A stretch of 64,000 bases of DNA, from the NCBI GenBank assembly GCA_903772945.1, contig CAICTM010000237.1, forward strand, positions 23,553 to 87,552, given 5' to 3'. A model generated the notes under the pieces. It was not told the origin of the DNA. It saw only the letters and a list, made by a program, of their open reading frames with translations, and ran no database searches. Shown here one piece after another: positions 40,801-51,704 of this stretch. A program made the translations under genes and the position numbers. How positions within the stretch are numbered: position 1 is the first letter of the stretch; every line of letters starts with the position of its first letter. The stretch is from Seminavis robusta (taxonomy: Eukaryota > Bacillariophyta > Bacillariophyceae > Naviculales > Naviculaceae).

Positions 40801-42252
40801 TTAGTTTATGAGGAGAGCGCCGCGGAACGCGGCTATTGTGAAGTCCTCCACCATGGTGTCGGTTTCACGTAGATAGTGATCGACACTCTCGGGTTTCCAA
40901 CGAAGGCGAGCAGCGATAGCTGGAATGTCGAGGCCCATGGCACGAAGCACTAGAGCGGCAAAAACCCGGTTGGAGTGAGTGACGATGGCTGTAATGTGTT
41001 TGCGGTAGAAGTGATTGGGATTAGGTTAGGCATCGGTGCAGGCTTGACGCATGATTTTTTTGATGTCCTCGTCCTTGAGGAAGGTGTAGCCGCGAGGGTC
41101 GGAGGAGTCTTGGAAAACGCCAATCGGCTCATGGGGCTGAACACCGTGTAGAATAGCGCGGATAATAATAGAGATAATGGCGTCAATAGGACAGAAGAAG
41201 CCGGAGCCACGACGGTAGCGCATGAGTGTGAAGTTGCGGCCGCTCTTGTCAAAGCGCCAGCGTACCTCAAGTTCAAAGATACGGTCTTGATGGAAGAGAA
41301 AGAGGTCTTTGGAAGGGTTGAGAATATGACGATCGGCGGAGTAGAACGTGAAGTCATCACGGGTGAATGCGATGGGCGTGCCGGCCCATTTGCCTGCAGC
41401 TTTGGTATTGGGAACTTTGGAGTATTGGCCCCGGTTTGCGCTGTTTTGAGCATATTCAGAGCACCGACAGCCAGAGAAAGCACCGAAGCGAGTCCAGTCA
41501 AAGACTGCGGCTTTCATGCCGAGAGACGCTGCAGGATCAAGTGCAGATTGGGAGTCTAGTTGACGAAACAAGTTGCGGAACATGGGAAGAGTAAAGGGCT
41601 GGCGTTTTTCACGCGGTTGTTGCCATTTCTGACGCTGTTGGATTGGGTCATTGAGGAAAGGAATAAGTTGTGGTTTGGCTCCAGATTGGATATAGAGAGA
41701 AAAGGGCTCGGTGACGACAGAGCGAAGGTAGGCATCGGCGGCTGAGATGTAGCCACGAATGGTGTTGGCCATGATGGGTTGTTTGGAGACGGGGTCAATA
41801 CGGTCGAGAAGAGTTTCAACGTAGGCCCTCATAAGGGAGGGGATCTCGGCTGAATTTAGGGAGCGTACACGATCCTCTTGGTATCCACAAGCGGATCGGA
41901 GCCAGGTACGAAAGTGGGTAGCGCGAGAGTCCATAGTCTTGTCATTTTTGTTTCGTACCATGCCTCGGTCTGTTCGACCGACACTAGCGTGGCAAGAATG
42001 GATAAAAGTTCGCATGGAATCGGGCAGATCGGTAGGGATTGCAGCACTGGAAGTCCCTCCATAATGGATGCCAGTGATGGCCACTTCTCGAACCGGGAGA
42101 GTCGGTCGGCTCCCACATTTTTGATGCCGCGAATGTGACGGCCCTGGACACGGAAGGATTCGGAAGCGAGAGGGTGAGAGAGAAAGGCTTGCAGAAAACG
42201 GGCAATACGACGCACAACTGGTCGTTTCGTTCGAGTGGCGTAGCGCATCCAT
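40801..42252 (-). pseudogene. Tyrosine recombinase of the DIRS-like element, in-frame stop
   Basis: The frame is open from 42252 to a TAA at 41026 and, after that one stop, stays open to 40801. The recombinase proper begins around 41960. Box I Arg is in GCRCSEY. After the stop come the HxxR box (HSNR) and the catalytic Tyr in DHYLRE, so the single stop removes the second half of the active site. The 5' part overlaps the RNase H frame, as expected in DIRS elements. Upstream residues in this frame (42252 to about 41960) are antisense-like shadow of the RNase H ORF rather than recombinase. Confidence 0.75.
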
Positions 42253-43328
42253 GAGACAGCTGAAGTATTGTCGGCTAGATTGAGAATGCGGTGGCCACCG
42301 GCTGGGATGGGCGGTGTAGATGGAAGGAAGATGAGTTTGACGGTGATCCAGAGTTCAATGATGATGGCGATGAACTCAAGAATATTGATGTGGTGGAGAA
42401 GAGGATCGATTGCTTTTTCGCCATATTGTGGATTGTTGAAGCCGTATGATTGGGGGAGACCAGCGGCGACGAATTCTGGGACAGTGATACGCCACATGTG
42501 TTGGTAGCCTGATGTGGCACACCAACCACCCAGACCGTAGGTGCTGGCATCGGTAGCTGATTGAATAGTGGGGTCCCGAGGAATGATGAGACCGATGGGG
42601 CGACTCCATCCAGGGGCGTAGCGGTCCATCGAGATGGATCGGCGCAGCGCTTGAAGTTCTTTGATGGTGTGCTGGGGAAGGGGGTGAATAATGGGGCGTT
42701 GGTACCATCGGCGGAGCTGGTAGGAGCCGGGCGCTTTAGAGACTAGGTCATTGAAGTGGAATTGGAGGTGTAAGGAACGGTAGATTCCGATGGGGCTGAC
42801 AATGGCAGCATGGCGAAGGAGGCCGACCAGTTGAGAGCAAGCATGGGGAGTGGAGCCGATGCGGGGTGTGGCGGTTTGTTGGGCGAGAAGCTCATCGAGA
42901 AAGATAATGAGTTTCTCGCGCTTCTTGGTGGGCCAGATGAGGCGCATGGTACGGGTGTCGATTTCGTATCCAAGGAATAGAAGGAGATGAGTGACGAAGG
43001 CTTGCCATTTGATGGGGTTGATGCATGGGGGCCGGTTAGGGTCGTCCCGAGGGTAGCCGAAGAGAATATAAGCTGCAGTGACACTGCAGTTGACTAGGCC
43101 AAGGAACCACTTGCGGATGTGAGCATTGCCGCTGTCATCAACAAAGGCAGGTTGTCGGCGTTCAGGGACCGGGCCGTGTGGGTTGCGGATGCTGGTGTGC
43201 TGAGAGTCTGGAGTGGCTTGGGCGAAGGAGAGGGCTTCGCGAGTTGTAGGTGGTGGCAGTAGAACCACGCTTTGGGTGAGATGGGAAGATCGTTGGGGGT
43301 GGGATAAGACTGGGTAAAGTGGGAGCAC
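41856..43328 (-). pseudogene. Reverse transcriptase C-terminal part and RNase H
   Basis: The frame has no ATG at its upstream end and continues the polymerase of the upstream ORF after frameshifts. It contains the RT motif FVDD at the active site, followed by LGYEIDT (motif D/E region). RNase H follows: ATDASTYGLGGW, HINILEF, NLADNTSAVSWM and GADRLSRF, supplying the expected acidic residues. The RNase H end runs into the recombinase in another frame. The retained catalytic motifs suggest recent decay. Confidence 0.72.
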
Positions 43329-44640
43329 ATTTCGCCTTTGATCATGTAGAAAGAAGGACTATTGCGAGCTCCAAAATAGTACCGACGGGAACTACCAGCA
43401 TGTTACGCCAGACTGTGGCGAAGACGATGGCTAGGTCTGGATGATACAAGACGCGGTGGAAGGCTGCTGAAATGCCATCTGTCATTTGAAGGATCTCCTC
43501 GAATGGGTAAGAAATACGTAAGTTCCAAATCCAGATTAAGTAGCGAATAAGAGCATTACCGTAGTAGATAGGAGGATTTTCATCAGGGTTGACGCCTGGG
43601 TCGTCAATGAATCGGTTGGGATTGCCCGTATCGGTGGGCGAGAGAGGTGTTGAAGGGTCGACGCAGAGTCGAGGTTTGGGATCTCGCCATCGATAAGCAA
43701 CTCGGAACATGCAGATGAAGAGGCCGGGGATGAAGCGCCAGAGGAATCGGGGAAGTACTAGGTGATAGCTGAGTTGTTCTTCGGCTTGGATTTTGCTATC
43801 AACGGCGTGACCATTCTTCTTGAGGTCGGCAGCTAGTGGTTCGCAATTTCGTGCAGCTGTATCTTTAGGATCGCTGACAAAGTGGCCTTCGAGAGGGGCC
43901 CCTTCAAGGCAGAGGCGGCGAAAGCGATCATAGTCAACTGGAGGAAAGCCAGGGGGTGGTTGGATGTGTTCCACGGCGTGAAATTGGTCAAAGACGGCTG
44001 ACCAGTCACGGTGCTCGTCAGTGTATTGGCCGCCGAGCCAGCGGATCATGTCGCCGTAGCGAAAATTGAAGCGGAGAAGAGCACATCCCATGTCCAGCAT
44101 GCGAGTGCTGCTGAGGGGTTCATCGGTAGGGGGACCACGTGGTTGTCGAAGATGGTCGATTTGATTGTGACGAAGGAAAGCTCGACGACGGAGACGTGCG
44201 TAGAGAATCATAGCAGGAGCGGCAACGCAGAGAGCGATGCGGTCGGTGGGAGAGAGGAAAGGCCAGGCAAAGTGGAAGAAAAGGCCGTATAGAGAAGTTT
44301 TGCAAACTGTTTGGCGGTTTGCGGATGCTTTGCCCCATCCGCGGAGGCGGTAGGGGTTGGGGTCTCGAGGGGGAGACAGTGGATTATCAGCGTAAAGCGG
44401 ATCAACTGGTGCACATGTGTAGAGAGGAAGAGAAGGATCTGGAGGAGGAGGAGGATGTGGAATGTGTTGTCCTATAGGGAGTTGCTGAAATCCTGGCATT
44501 GCCGGGTGATGCGGTAGGAATTGGTAATCGCTGGATGGTTGATCAGCGTTTGTAGATCGGTGAAGTAGGATTTTGGAATTTGACGAGCTCTGGGATCGTC
44601 CAGTTCGATGTGGGCGAATGCGCAGGACGAGAGCCGGCAT
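43329..44640 (-). pseudogene. Reverse transcriptase N-terminal part
   Basis: ATG at 44640 opens a 432-aa ORF with a Pro-rich N-terminus, then fingers/palm elements: KPRLCVDPSTPLSP, and motif A as QMTDGISAAFHRV. Near 43374 a one-base loss in a T run shifts the frame, so the conserved VPVGTI segment is followed by LELAIVLLST and a stop; the other frame reads GARNSPSFYMIKG there, as an intact RT would. A second shift is needed before the FVDD box. Confidence 0.72.
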
Positions 44641-44858
44641 CCACGAGATTGTGCGACGACATAATTAAAACAGGATGCTTGCTTACCGTTAGGGGCTGTG
44701 GATTGAGGGAATGAAGGAATTGAGATCTTTGCTGAGGGATTAGATTTGTTGTGTTGAGAAATGAGCCGGGCTAGGGGAAGTGGGTTAGAAGAGCTGATGG
44801 GTTCAATGAGTGGTTTTGTGGCTTTGAGGCCCTCGGGTAGCTGTGTCCGCGAAGAGGA

Positions 44859-47210
44859 TTATTGGCGTCGAGAGGAAGTAGAGTCACAGTTGGATGACTG
44901 TGTGGTCTGACGGTTAGAGGAACGAGAATCGTTCGAATGACGAGAGGTGGTAGATTGATCTTGTCGTTTAGACGGGAGTACTATATCAGGGAGGGTGACT
45001 GAGAAGAATCCGTCACGTGGGATACCTTGTTGGAGTTGGGCAATTGTGAATGTAGACCCTAACTGTGTGCGCCAGTCGAGGAGGGCGGTTTGGAGCGGTG
45101 TAGATGCATCAGTGACACAGTGAATGAGAAACGGGAAGTTGGTGGTGGAGTTGCGGCATCCACGGAGGAATGTCGTGTCGGGTGCAAATTTGGGTGTGTG
45201 CCAGGTGTAGAAGATGTCAAACAGCTGGTCTAGAGCAGCAAAGGCGGCTTGTGTGGCTCGGAGGCGGTCATCCGTGGACAGAGCGGTCGCCCAGTTATTT
45301 TGAAAGGATCGATCTTTGAAAATGTCGGCGAAAAATAATAACTGTCCGCCCAGGATGGAGAAGCGAGAGAAGGGGCTGTGACCGGGACTGAGGATGTGTG
45401 TGAGAGACCAATCCATGGTGAATAAGTGAAAAAGAAAGAACATGTTATATGCTATGTCGGCGAGAGCATTGGCTTGGAGCTCTTTCGCAGGGATGCGGGG
45501 GGAAGCTTGGTCGCTGTCGTTGTGGAGAGACCGAATGAAATGGAAGACGGAAAGGGAACCGTCAGTGAGATCGTCATTGTTGTCTACTATCATGGAGGCT
45601 GGGCGGAATGCCATGTTCTGGATGGCCTGAGTAATATTGGTGTCGAAAAAGGTGGGGTCGCAACGGCAGATGGGTCCTTGGAGTTCGGTACGTCGAGCGC
45701 CTTCGCGTGCTTGCTGTTTAAGACACGTTTGAAGAGCTTTGACTTGGGTGGATGTCTTGGCATCTTTACCGCGAGCAGCTGTGAGCTTCGCAAGAAAATC
45801 GCCCTCGAGGAAGCCTGGAACAATGTGGTTGGAGGGATCTAGGCGATGCGCTGAAGACTGGCATGTAGTGAATGTGAGAGAGTCGGGAAATATGGTGGCT
45901 GTGAAGAAACTTGCTATTCGAACTACATCTCGAGTAGGGGCGGCGGGGGTCGCCATGAGTTTGTGGGAAAAGAAATATTGGACGGCTTCCGGTTTAGCTT
46001 CTGTTGCGAGAGCTGTGGACTGGGAGTGAAGTTGGGAGAAAGCTAGGAAAGCGGGTGGATCGGTGGAGTTTGCTGGTGACGGAGGAAGCGGAGTGGCGTC
46101 ACGGCGAGCCGCTGGGATGGCCCAGGGGTGAGTTGTGGAAAGCTGTTCGACTGTGGAGTGTGCTGCGAGTGGGTTAAAGATGGGTAGCGAGTCGTCTGAC
46201 AGTTTGGGCTGCTTGGACGGAGGGGCTTCAGGGTCTGGTTGGGTAGACAAATCAATGCATTCTTGCTGGTTGTCTTGAAATTGAAGGCGTTTGCGAGTGG
46301 AGCCGGCAGCTTTATCGAACATAGTTTTGAGATTGTCGGAGGCCGGAGATTCGGCTGTGGGATCCGCATGTGTAGAACCAGCTAATAGGGTTGCCATAGC
46401 TGCTTTGTAGGCTGAGTTGGGCGAAGCGGGAGGAGGTTGATGGGTTTCCTGAGGGGGAGAAGGAGTGGTAGCTTCGGAGTCAGGGGATTTGGAGTGGGGT
46501 GTCTCCTGGGAGGAGCCAGGCGTAACTTCTGCGGCAAGCGGAAGCAGTGGAAGGGGGGTGGTGGAAGCGCCAGGGGAGGCACGAGACGCGTTGGAGAGAG
46601 TAATGGTGTGGCTCTTGTACAATTGGGCGTTCAGCGGAAAGTAAGTGGGAGCCCACTGAGAATAGAGTTTGAGATGGTAGCGAGTGAGCCAGCTTTTAGT
46701 GTCGGGAGGACGATAAGCAAAGATGTATGGCTGGTTCCAGATGGAGGAGGCATAGCCTAGAGGCGGCAGGATGCTGTCTGGAGGAAGGGCGTGGGCGTCG
46801 GCTAGGGCACGTTGGGCGTATGTCACTAGTTTGGCTTGCACGGCTGAGGAGCTACCGGCTAGAGCGTAGTCCCAGAGGATGGTGTGGATGATTGACCATT
46901 CCATATGACGGGTGAGATTAAGACTGAAAGGAGGAGGCATGGGGAGTGGTTTGAATGGGGCTGTGAATGCTTGATAAGATTCGATGATGTTGACGAAAAT
47001 GTCGGGAGAGTCTTGAGCTGCTTGGTACCATAGCTCGGTGATGGGGTTCAAGAGCCACTCAATTTGTTTGGTGTCATCCTCATAGGCAAGATGGGCTATA
47101 GCGGCGGTGAGCTGGAGGAGAGAGATGTTGGTGATGTCCGCGACTAAACCGATGGGGAGGCCAGTGGCGGGAGGGAATGGAATTGCTTTGGGGGCAAAGA
47201 TTGCACTACG
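44859..47210 (-). pseudogene. Gag-like ORF of the DIRS-like element
   Basis: Open for 784 codons from 47210, but with no ATG at the upstream end. The protein is helical at both ends with a long Ser/Pro/Thr-rich middle and a Ser/Arg/Gln-rich tail. It lies just upstream of the polymerase, the usual gag position. The TAG at 47211-47213 coincides with a pyrimidine-rich AG (CTTTTAG), so it may be an exon reached by splicing from the ATG ORF at 48189, rather than simply truncated. No zinc knuckle is seen. Confidence 0.55.
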
Positions 47211-47598
47211 CTAAAAGCTAGTGTAAAGATCTTTCAAGTGTTTTGAGTTTGAGAGAATGAAAGTTATGAGAGAGATTAGAAAGCTATGAAAACTAATCAA
47301 CGAGAGAGATCATCATCAAAGGATTGTAGATCTGGCTTCCCGCGGGAGACTATAAAGTGTGATAGCTCCTTCTCGGAGGTGGTGATGAGTTCTAAGTTGG
47401 GTGTGGATGCTGAGAAGAATCGTCGGGGTGACGTCTGGAATCAGATGTTGTTGGCGAGGAATTGATGTGTCTCGGGGAGGTCTGCAAGACATTCATGACT
47501 GAGTTGTGGATTGGGACGAGTTCAAAACATGTTGCGGGCGTCGGGAATGACGCCGATAGGTAGGTCTGCAATGATGGAGTCGGGAGACGAGGAGGTGG

Positions 47599-48189
47599 TT
47601 AAGGAAGCATGGTGGAGCGAGAGCAGTGGCAAACGGGAGGCCACGGGCGAACGTGGGGTGGAGGGCACTTGAGTGGCCAGTTGAGTGTCAGGCGGCATGG
47701 AAGCCGACGGGAAGAGGCTGTTGGAAGAGCCAATGGAAGTGGGCGGAGCACAGCGGGGGGTCCCGTGATGCAGAAGGGGGGCTGAAAGAGAGCCGTCGGC
47801 AAGGCGAACTTGGCGATGAGGAGAAAACCGCCGATGTTACGGCGGGGCATGAGATTGTAGCTTCGGTGCGAGACCAGGCACGGTGTGGGGTCCGCTGCGA
47901 ATGATTTCGCAAGGAGATCGAGAAGGAGTCCGAGAGGTGGAAGGAGCGGTGTATTTGCAGAGAGGCCATGAAGTTGGAATCCTGGAGGGTGGAGGCGGAA
48001 GCGGGAAGCGGCGATAGCCGAGGTGGAGTCGGATTGCATGATAGCAGGATCATTCCAGGAGTTGGAGCGGGGAAGGATGGAAGTGGGAAGATCTTGAGTG
48101 TGGACGAGCCGAGGCCCGAGGAGACCCTGAAGAAGAAGGGGCTGGGCGATGGCGGCCGTCGGAGAAAGAGGGGGATCGTTGTCGGTCAT
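47599..48189 (-). pseudogene. Gag N-terminal ORF remnant
   Basis: ATG at 48189 starts MTDNDPPLSPTAAIAQPLLL and continues in a Pro/Ser/Leu-rich frame to 47599. It shares the element's C-rich coding composition and sits upstream of the gag body. The 390 bp between it and the gag body is either an intron or decayed coding sequence. Frame preservation beyond about residue 90 is doubtful. Confidence 0.4.
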
Positions 48190-48290
48190 GGGAAGAAAGA
48201 CGGAAGAAAGGGGCGCGACAAAGATGAAGAAGCAAAGATGGAACGGGACGAGATGTCGGATAGCGATGAGGCAAGGCAGGAAAACGAAGG

Positions 48291-48400
48291 CTTTGTACAT
48301 CAACTGTTGTTGGTGTACAAAGACAAGAGAATAAGCACTTGGTGCTTGTTATCTTGTTGGTGCCAGCTCATCCAATGCCAATGCTGGGTGAGCAGGCACC
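48291..48400. repeat. Three consecutive hairpins at the element boundary
   Basis: Hairpin 1, 48291-48322: 14-bp arms starting CTTTGTACA with one mismatch and a 4-nt loop. Hairpin 2, 48324-48356: 15-bp arms starting CAAGAGAATAAGCAC with two mismatches and a 3-nt loop. Hairpin 3, 48359-48400: 15-bp arms starting GGTGCCAGCTCA with two mismatches and a 12-nt loop. They lie about 100-210 bp upstream of the gag ATG. Confidence 0.8.
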
Positions 48401-48854
48401 ACCTACAGTTACCTGCCGGTCATGCTGGCTTTAAGGTTGTGGACCCTCATTTGCTCTGCTACTGGTGCTTCACTATGACTGGAGTTAGTCTCTGCCGGAC
48501 GAAGAGGAACATTCTCAAGAGATCTTTTCTTGCATTCTTCTTCGGGAGATCTTGACGGAACTGACAGTGGTACATCTCAAGTTTCATTATCACTTTGCCT
48601 CAATGCTGCCCTCAACCTCGTGAATCCCTTTCCGCGTAATAGCTAGCTAGCTAATAGTCGACTCTAACCACATAGTAACCCGATCTTTCCTAAACAGGAT
48701 ACTTGTACCAGAGAAGCCAAGCAAGGAGGTTCCTGTACCCAAGCAGCAAGAAGTTTGCCTGCGTAACTCTTGCCAAGAGAAGGTTGATCATAAATTCGTG
48801 AGGACAGTTTACCCTACCGAAACATTGGAGAATCCAGATTTCGCCCAAGTCATC
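48401..48854. other. Intergenic, no gene seen
   Basis: Spacer between the retrotransposon end and the deaminase gene. CTAG palindromes at 48643-48655. Confidence 0.45.
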
Positions 48855-49619
48855 ATGGCACGAGAAAGCCTCCCACTTGTTTTTGCTGCAGGTGCAGTCT
48901 CTGCCGCTGTTGCCACAGTTTTTGCTTACCGCTGGAAGCTCAATTCCTCTGAAACAGAGTGAGTAGACGTGTTGACTTTTTCTTTCATGCAAATTGTAGT
49001 GATCAACTTCTCTCACTGTCGAGTCCTCGTTTCTTTCTTTTTCAGATTAATTATCAATTTGCCGGACTGGCTTGTTTCAGTGGTCAATACCAACAAGGAC
49101 AGAGAATTTTCTTCGGATGATGAAATGATTTCCATGGCAGTGGCAATAGCATCTCAAAATGTGTCCGAAGGTTCTGGTGGACCCTTTGGTTGTGCCATTT
49201 TTGAGCGCGACATCCAAACAGGCAAGGCGAAGATATTTTCAGTGGGGGCCAACCGTGTGGTCCCATTGACAAATTGCACATTACATGCTGAAATGATTGC
49301 CATTCAATTTGCACAAAAGAAACTCAAAAACTTTTCCATGAAGGGAGCCAAGGAGGGGAAGGAGTATGTATTGTGCACTAGTTGTGAACCTTGTTGCATG
49401 TGTCTTGGAGGGACCATGTGGTCTGGTGTTTCAGAGTTGATTTGCTCTGCAGCCAAAGATGATGCAGAAAAGATTGGTTTTATTGAAGGTCCGGTCTTTC
49501 CCGAATCATACAAACAGTTGGAAGAAATGGGTATGAAGGTCAAGAGGGAAGTCAAACGAAAGGAAGGGGCGGCTGTTCTAGAAAAGTATGGTGAAACTGG
49601 AGTCATTTACAATGGGTAG
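48855..49619 (+). CDS. CMP/dCMP-type (guanine-deaminase-like) deaminase with N-terminal membrane anchor
   Basis: Two exons, 48855-48958 and 49046-49619, with an 87-nt GT-AG intron; 225 aa. The intron is supported because exon 1 gives a clean ATG start and the join keeps frame. Residues about 6-25 are hydrophobic (LPLVFAAGAVSAAVATVFAY), a signal anchor or signal peptide. The zinc-dependent deaminase core follows: HAE at 115-117 and PCCMC at 150-154, providing His, catalytic Glu and two Cys. The CEPCCMCLG surroundings and the motif order resemble bacterial guanine deaminase, so a purine or other nucleobase substrate is plausible; cytosine-type activity cannot be excluded. An organellar or endomembrane location follows from the anchor. 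Confidence 0.84.
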
Positions 49620-50539
49620 ACCAACTGCAACAAAATGCTCAAAGAAAAAACAGACCACACCTCCCCAACCCGCACTTTGCCAAGAAGGCATAGAAATCAT
49701 GACAAACTGTTCTCAGTATCAAACAATGAACTTTGCTTATACAGAGGTAAAAAAAGTACTGTATTGTGATTCTTCTCAATCGTGCAGCATTGTCTCGGAA
49801 AGACTTGGGACCAACTAGTCGACGCTTTTGGATCATCAGTTAGGAGTGATCTCTGCAACTAGGTACAAACGTGCCGAATTTGACCTCTGCCATTGACATG
49901 AATGATTGATTCAATTGTTCGACCAGCAAGAGTCGCAGTCCGGAAGACCATTGCTTCTCCTCCATAATCAGTCAAATTTTGTTTCCACCACTGAAAACTG
50001 GAAGCTGTCGTAAGCCGGTACCAACCCAAACCTGTCGATACCACCGAGAGGAACCGGTAACAACAGCTTCGCTCGGCCCGAGGGAAGCCATGGCTGGGTA
50101 CATGCGAGACAGATCCCTGCTTGGCGGTGAGAGGATTTAAAAAATGGCCTTTGGCTGTTACACGATGTAGTTGTATCCATTGTCACCAAAGACGTTTTTG
50201 TTTGTTTTGGGAGACTCAAGCCTAAGTGTGGGCTAATACTGTTTGTTGCAGAGGTTGCCAAGCTGGTGGTCTAATGGTACCACAATCTTGTCCACGGTTG
50301 GGTTCCACGATGCAAGTCTTTCCCTTTTAAAATTAGCGTGCGTGCGTGCAAGTGGCAATTCAATGGCTCGTCCTGATTGGCTGAAACGTAGTTGAAGCTC
50401 AAAGATCGGCAGTGCTCTCCATCTTCAAATCAACGGATCTCCTTCGTACGACGTGGCTCTTTTTTCGTTGAAATTGAGTTCTAGTCTACTCCGGTCGTTC
50501 ACAACTTTTTTGTCCCTCAAGTTCAAATCAATCGAAACC
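49620..50539. other. Intergenic, no gene seen
   Basis: Contains a tRNA-A-box-like stretch near 50272-50290 without a matching T-arm (not called), and the leader of the light-harvesting gene. Confidence 0.45.
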
Positions 50540-51148
50540 ATGAAGACTGCTATCCTCGCCTCTCTTATTGCCACCGCCGCGGCTTTCGCTCCTGCCAAGG
50601 ATGCTGCTCGCACCACCGCCTTGAGCGCCGGATTCGAAAGCGAACTTGGAGCCCAACCTCCTCTTGGATTCTATGATCCTTTTGGAATTGTTGACAGTGC
50701 TGACCAAGAGCGATTCGACCGTCTCCGATATGTTGAGATCAAGCACGGACGTATCTGTATGTTGGGTGTTGTTGGATACTTGCTGAACGCCGCTGGAGTC
50801 TACCTTCCAGGTGACATTGACTACTCTGGAACCAAGTTCTCCGACCTTGGATACGGATGGGATGCCTCCACCAATGTCCCTGTTGCTGGAGCCCTTCAGG
50901 TTTTCGCCTTCGTTGGACTTTTGGAATTGGGTGTCATGAAGAGCATTGAAGGAACAGGAAACGAACATGTTGGTGACTTCCGCAACGGAGCCCTTGACTT
51001 TGGCTGGGACAGCTTTGATGAAGAGACCAAGCTTTCCAAGCGTGCTCTTGAAATCAACCAGGGACGTGCCGCCCAAATGGGTTTGTTGGGACTCATGGTT
51101 CACGACAAGCTCGGAAATGTTGAGGACTTCTTCTTCCCTGCCAAATAA
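50540..51148 (+). CDS. Fucoxanthin-chlorophyll a/c-binding protein (Lhcf type)
   Basis: The first ATG is at 50540 (CGAAACC before ATG), giving 202 aa. Residues 1-18 are a signal peptide ending AAAFAPAK, the diatom plastid-import motif. The mature protein starts near ELGAQPPLGFYDP, typical of FCPs. Helix 1 contains RYVEIKHGRICMLGVVGYL with the chlorophyll-ligand Glu and its Arg partner. The middle helix has LQVFAFVGLLELGVM, and helix 3 has EINQGRAAQMGLLGLMVH. FCPs bind fucoxanthin and chlorophylls a and c in thylakoids and pass energy to the photosystems. The length and sequence style fit the Lhcf antenna subfamily rather than photoprotective Lhcx, though I assign the subfamily by eye. Confidence 0.95.
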   Translation: MKTAILASLIATAAAFAPAKDAARTTALSAGFESELGAQPPLGFYDPFGIVDSADQERFDRLRYVEIKHGRICMLGVVGYLLNAAGVYLPGDIDYSGTKFSDLGYGWDASTNVPVAGALQVFAFVGLLELGVMKSIEGTGNEHVGDFRNGALDFGWDSFDEETKLSKRALEINQGRAAQMGLLGLMVHDKLGNVEDFFFPAK

Positions 51149-51704
51149 GCAACCAATCGGGCGGAGGATAGTTGTAAACGTTACTAGAGTTTGTATTTGA
51201 CGCTGCCACCTTTTTTTATGTATGTATTGACGCCTGCTGACAGCACGCGACGCATTGGTTTAACACGGCTTGAATCCACTGGGTTGTGTTGAGTTCAAAA
51301 GGGGCCCGAGCTTAGGCGGGGCGAGTCGGCGGTTTCAGATCAAGAGACCGCTTCGAAGGGTGTTCCAACCAGAAGAGGTGCAGTATCGGTATTATGGAAT
51401 GCTCGTTGCTGCATTTGTTCCCAACGGCGATTGATCGTTCCCATCGTGTGGAGGGGGGTTGCATCTCTCTTGATTCTACTATGCCTGCAGAAACTGCATG
51501 TTTGGCGGGGACAAAGCTTCAAATCAATGCCACTACCAGGTAGCTACTAGTAGGGCTACTACATGTATTTCGTTCTATTTTATTCGTCTCATTGCTTCGT
51601 GTCTCCATGTAACTACAGTAACTGTTGGTTGCCTCTTGAATGTGAACCGAAAATGATAGGCCAACGAACACAGGGAGACATCTACTATCTCAGTGAATGT
51701 AGCA
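51149..51704. other. Intergenic between convergent genes
   Basis: No gene is seen; ACTAGTAG and ACATGTA words near 51546-51570. Confidence 0.45.

Larger units (their letters stand above)
38830..48300 (-). mobile_element. Decayed DIRS-like tyrosine-recombinase retrotransposon
   Basis: On the minus strand the order is gag remnant, reverse transcriptase, RNase H, tyrosine recombinase. This gene order, with a tyrosine recombinase instead of a DDE integrase and with RNase H overlapping the recombinase frame, defines the DIRS order of retroelements. The plus strand is strongly G-rich throughout, unlike the flanks, and that composition shift is used for the approximate ends. I could not identify terminal repeats. 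Frameshifts and an in-frame stop show that this copy is inactive. Plus-strand ORFs at 39299-40756 occupy its 3' part. Confidence 0.75.

Noticed and set aside
40950-41501. Separate 183-residue minus-strand protein
   Set aside because: Out-of-frame shadow of the tyrosine recombinase, which is identified by its active-site motifs in the other frame.
47599-48303. 234-residue ORF as an intact host gene
   Set aside because: Composition matches the retrotransposon, it lies upstream of gag, and its downstream half does not look conserved.
50262-50320. tRNA-Gly-like stretch (GTGGTCTAATGGTACCAC) near the FCP gene
   Set aside because: The A-box/D-arm-like part is good, but there is no GTTCGA-type T-arm and the anticodon arm and acceptor stem do not pair properly.
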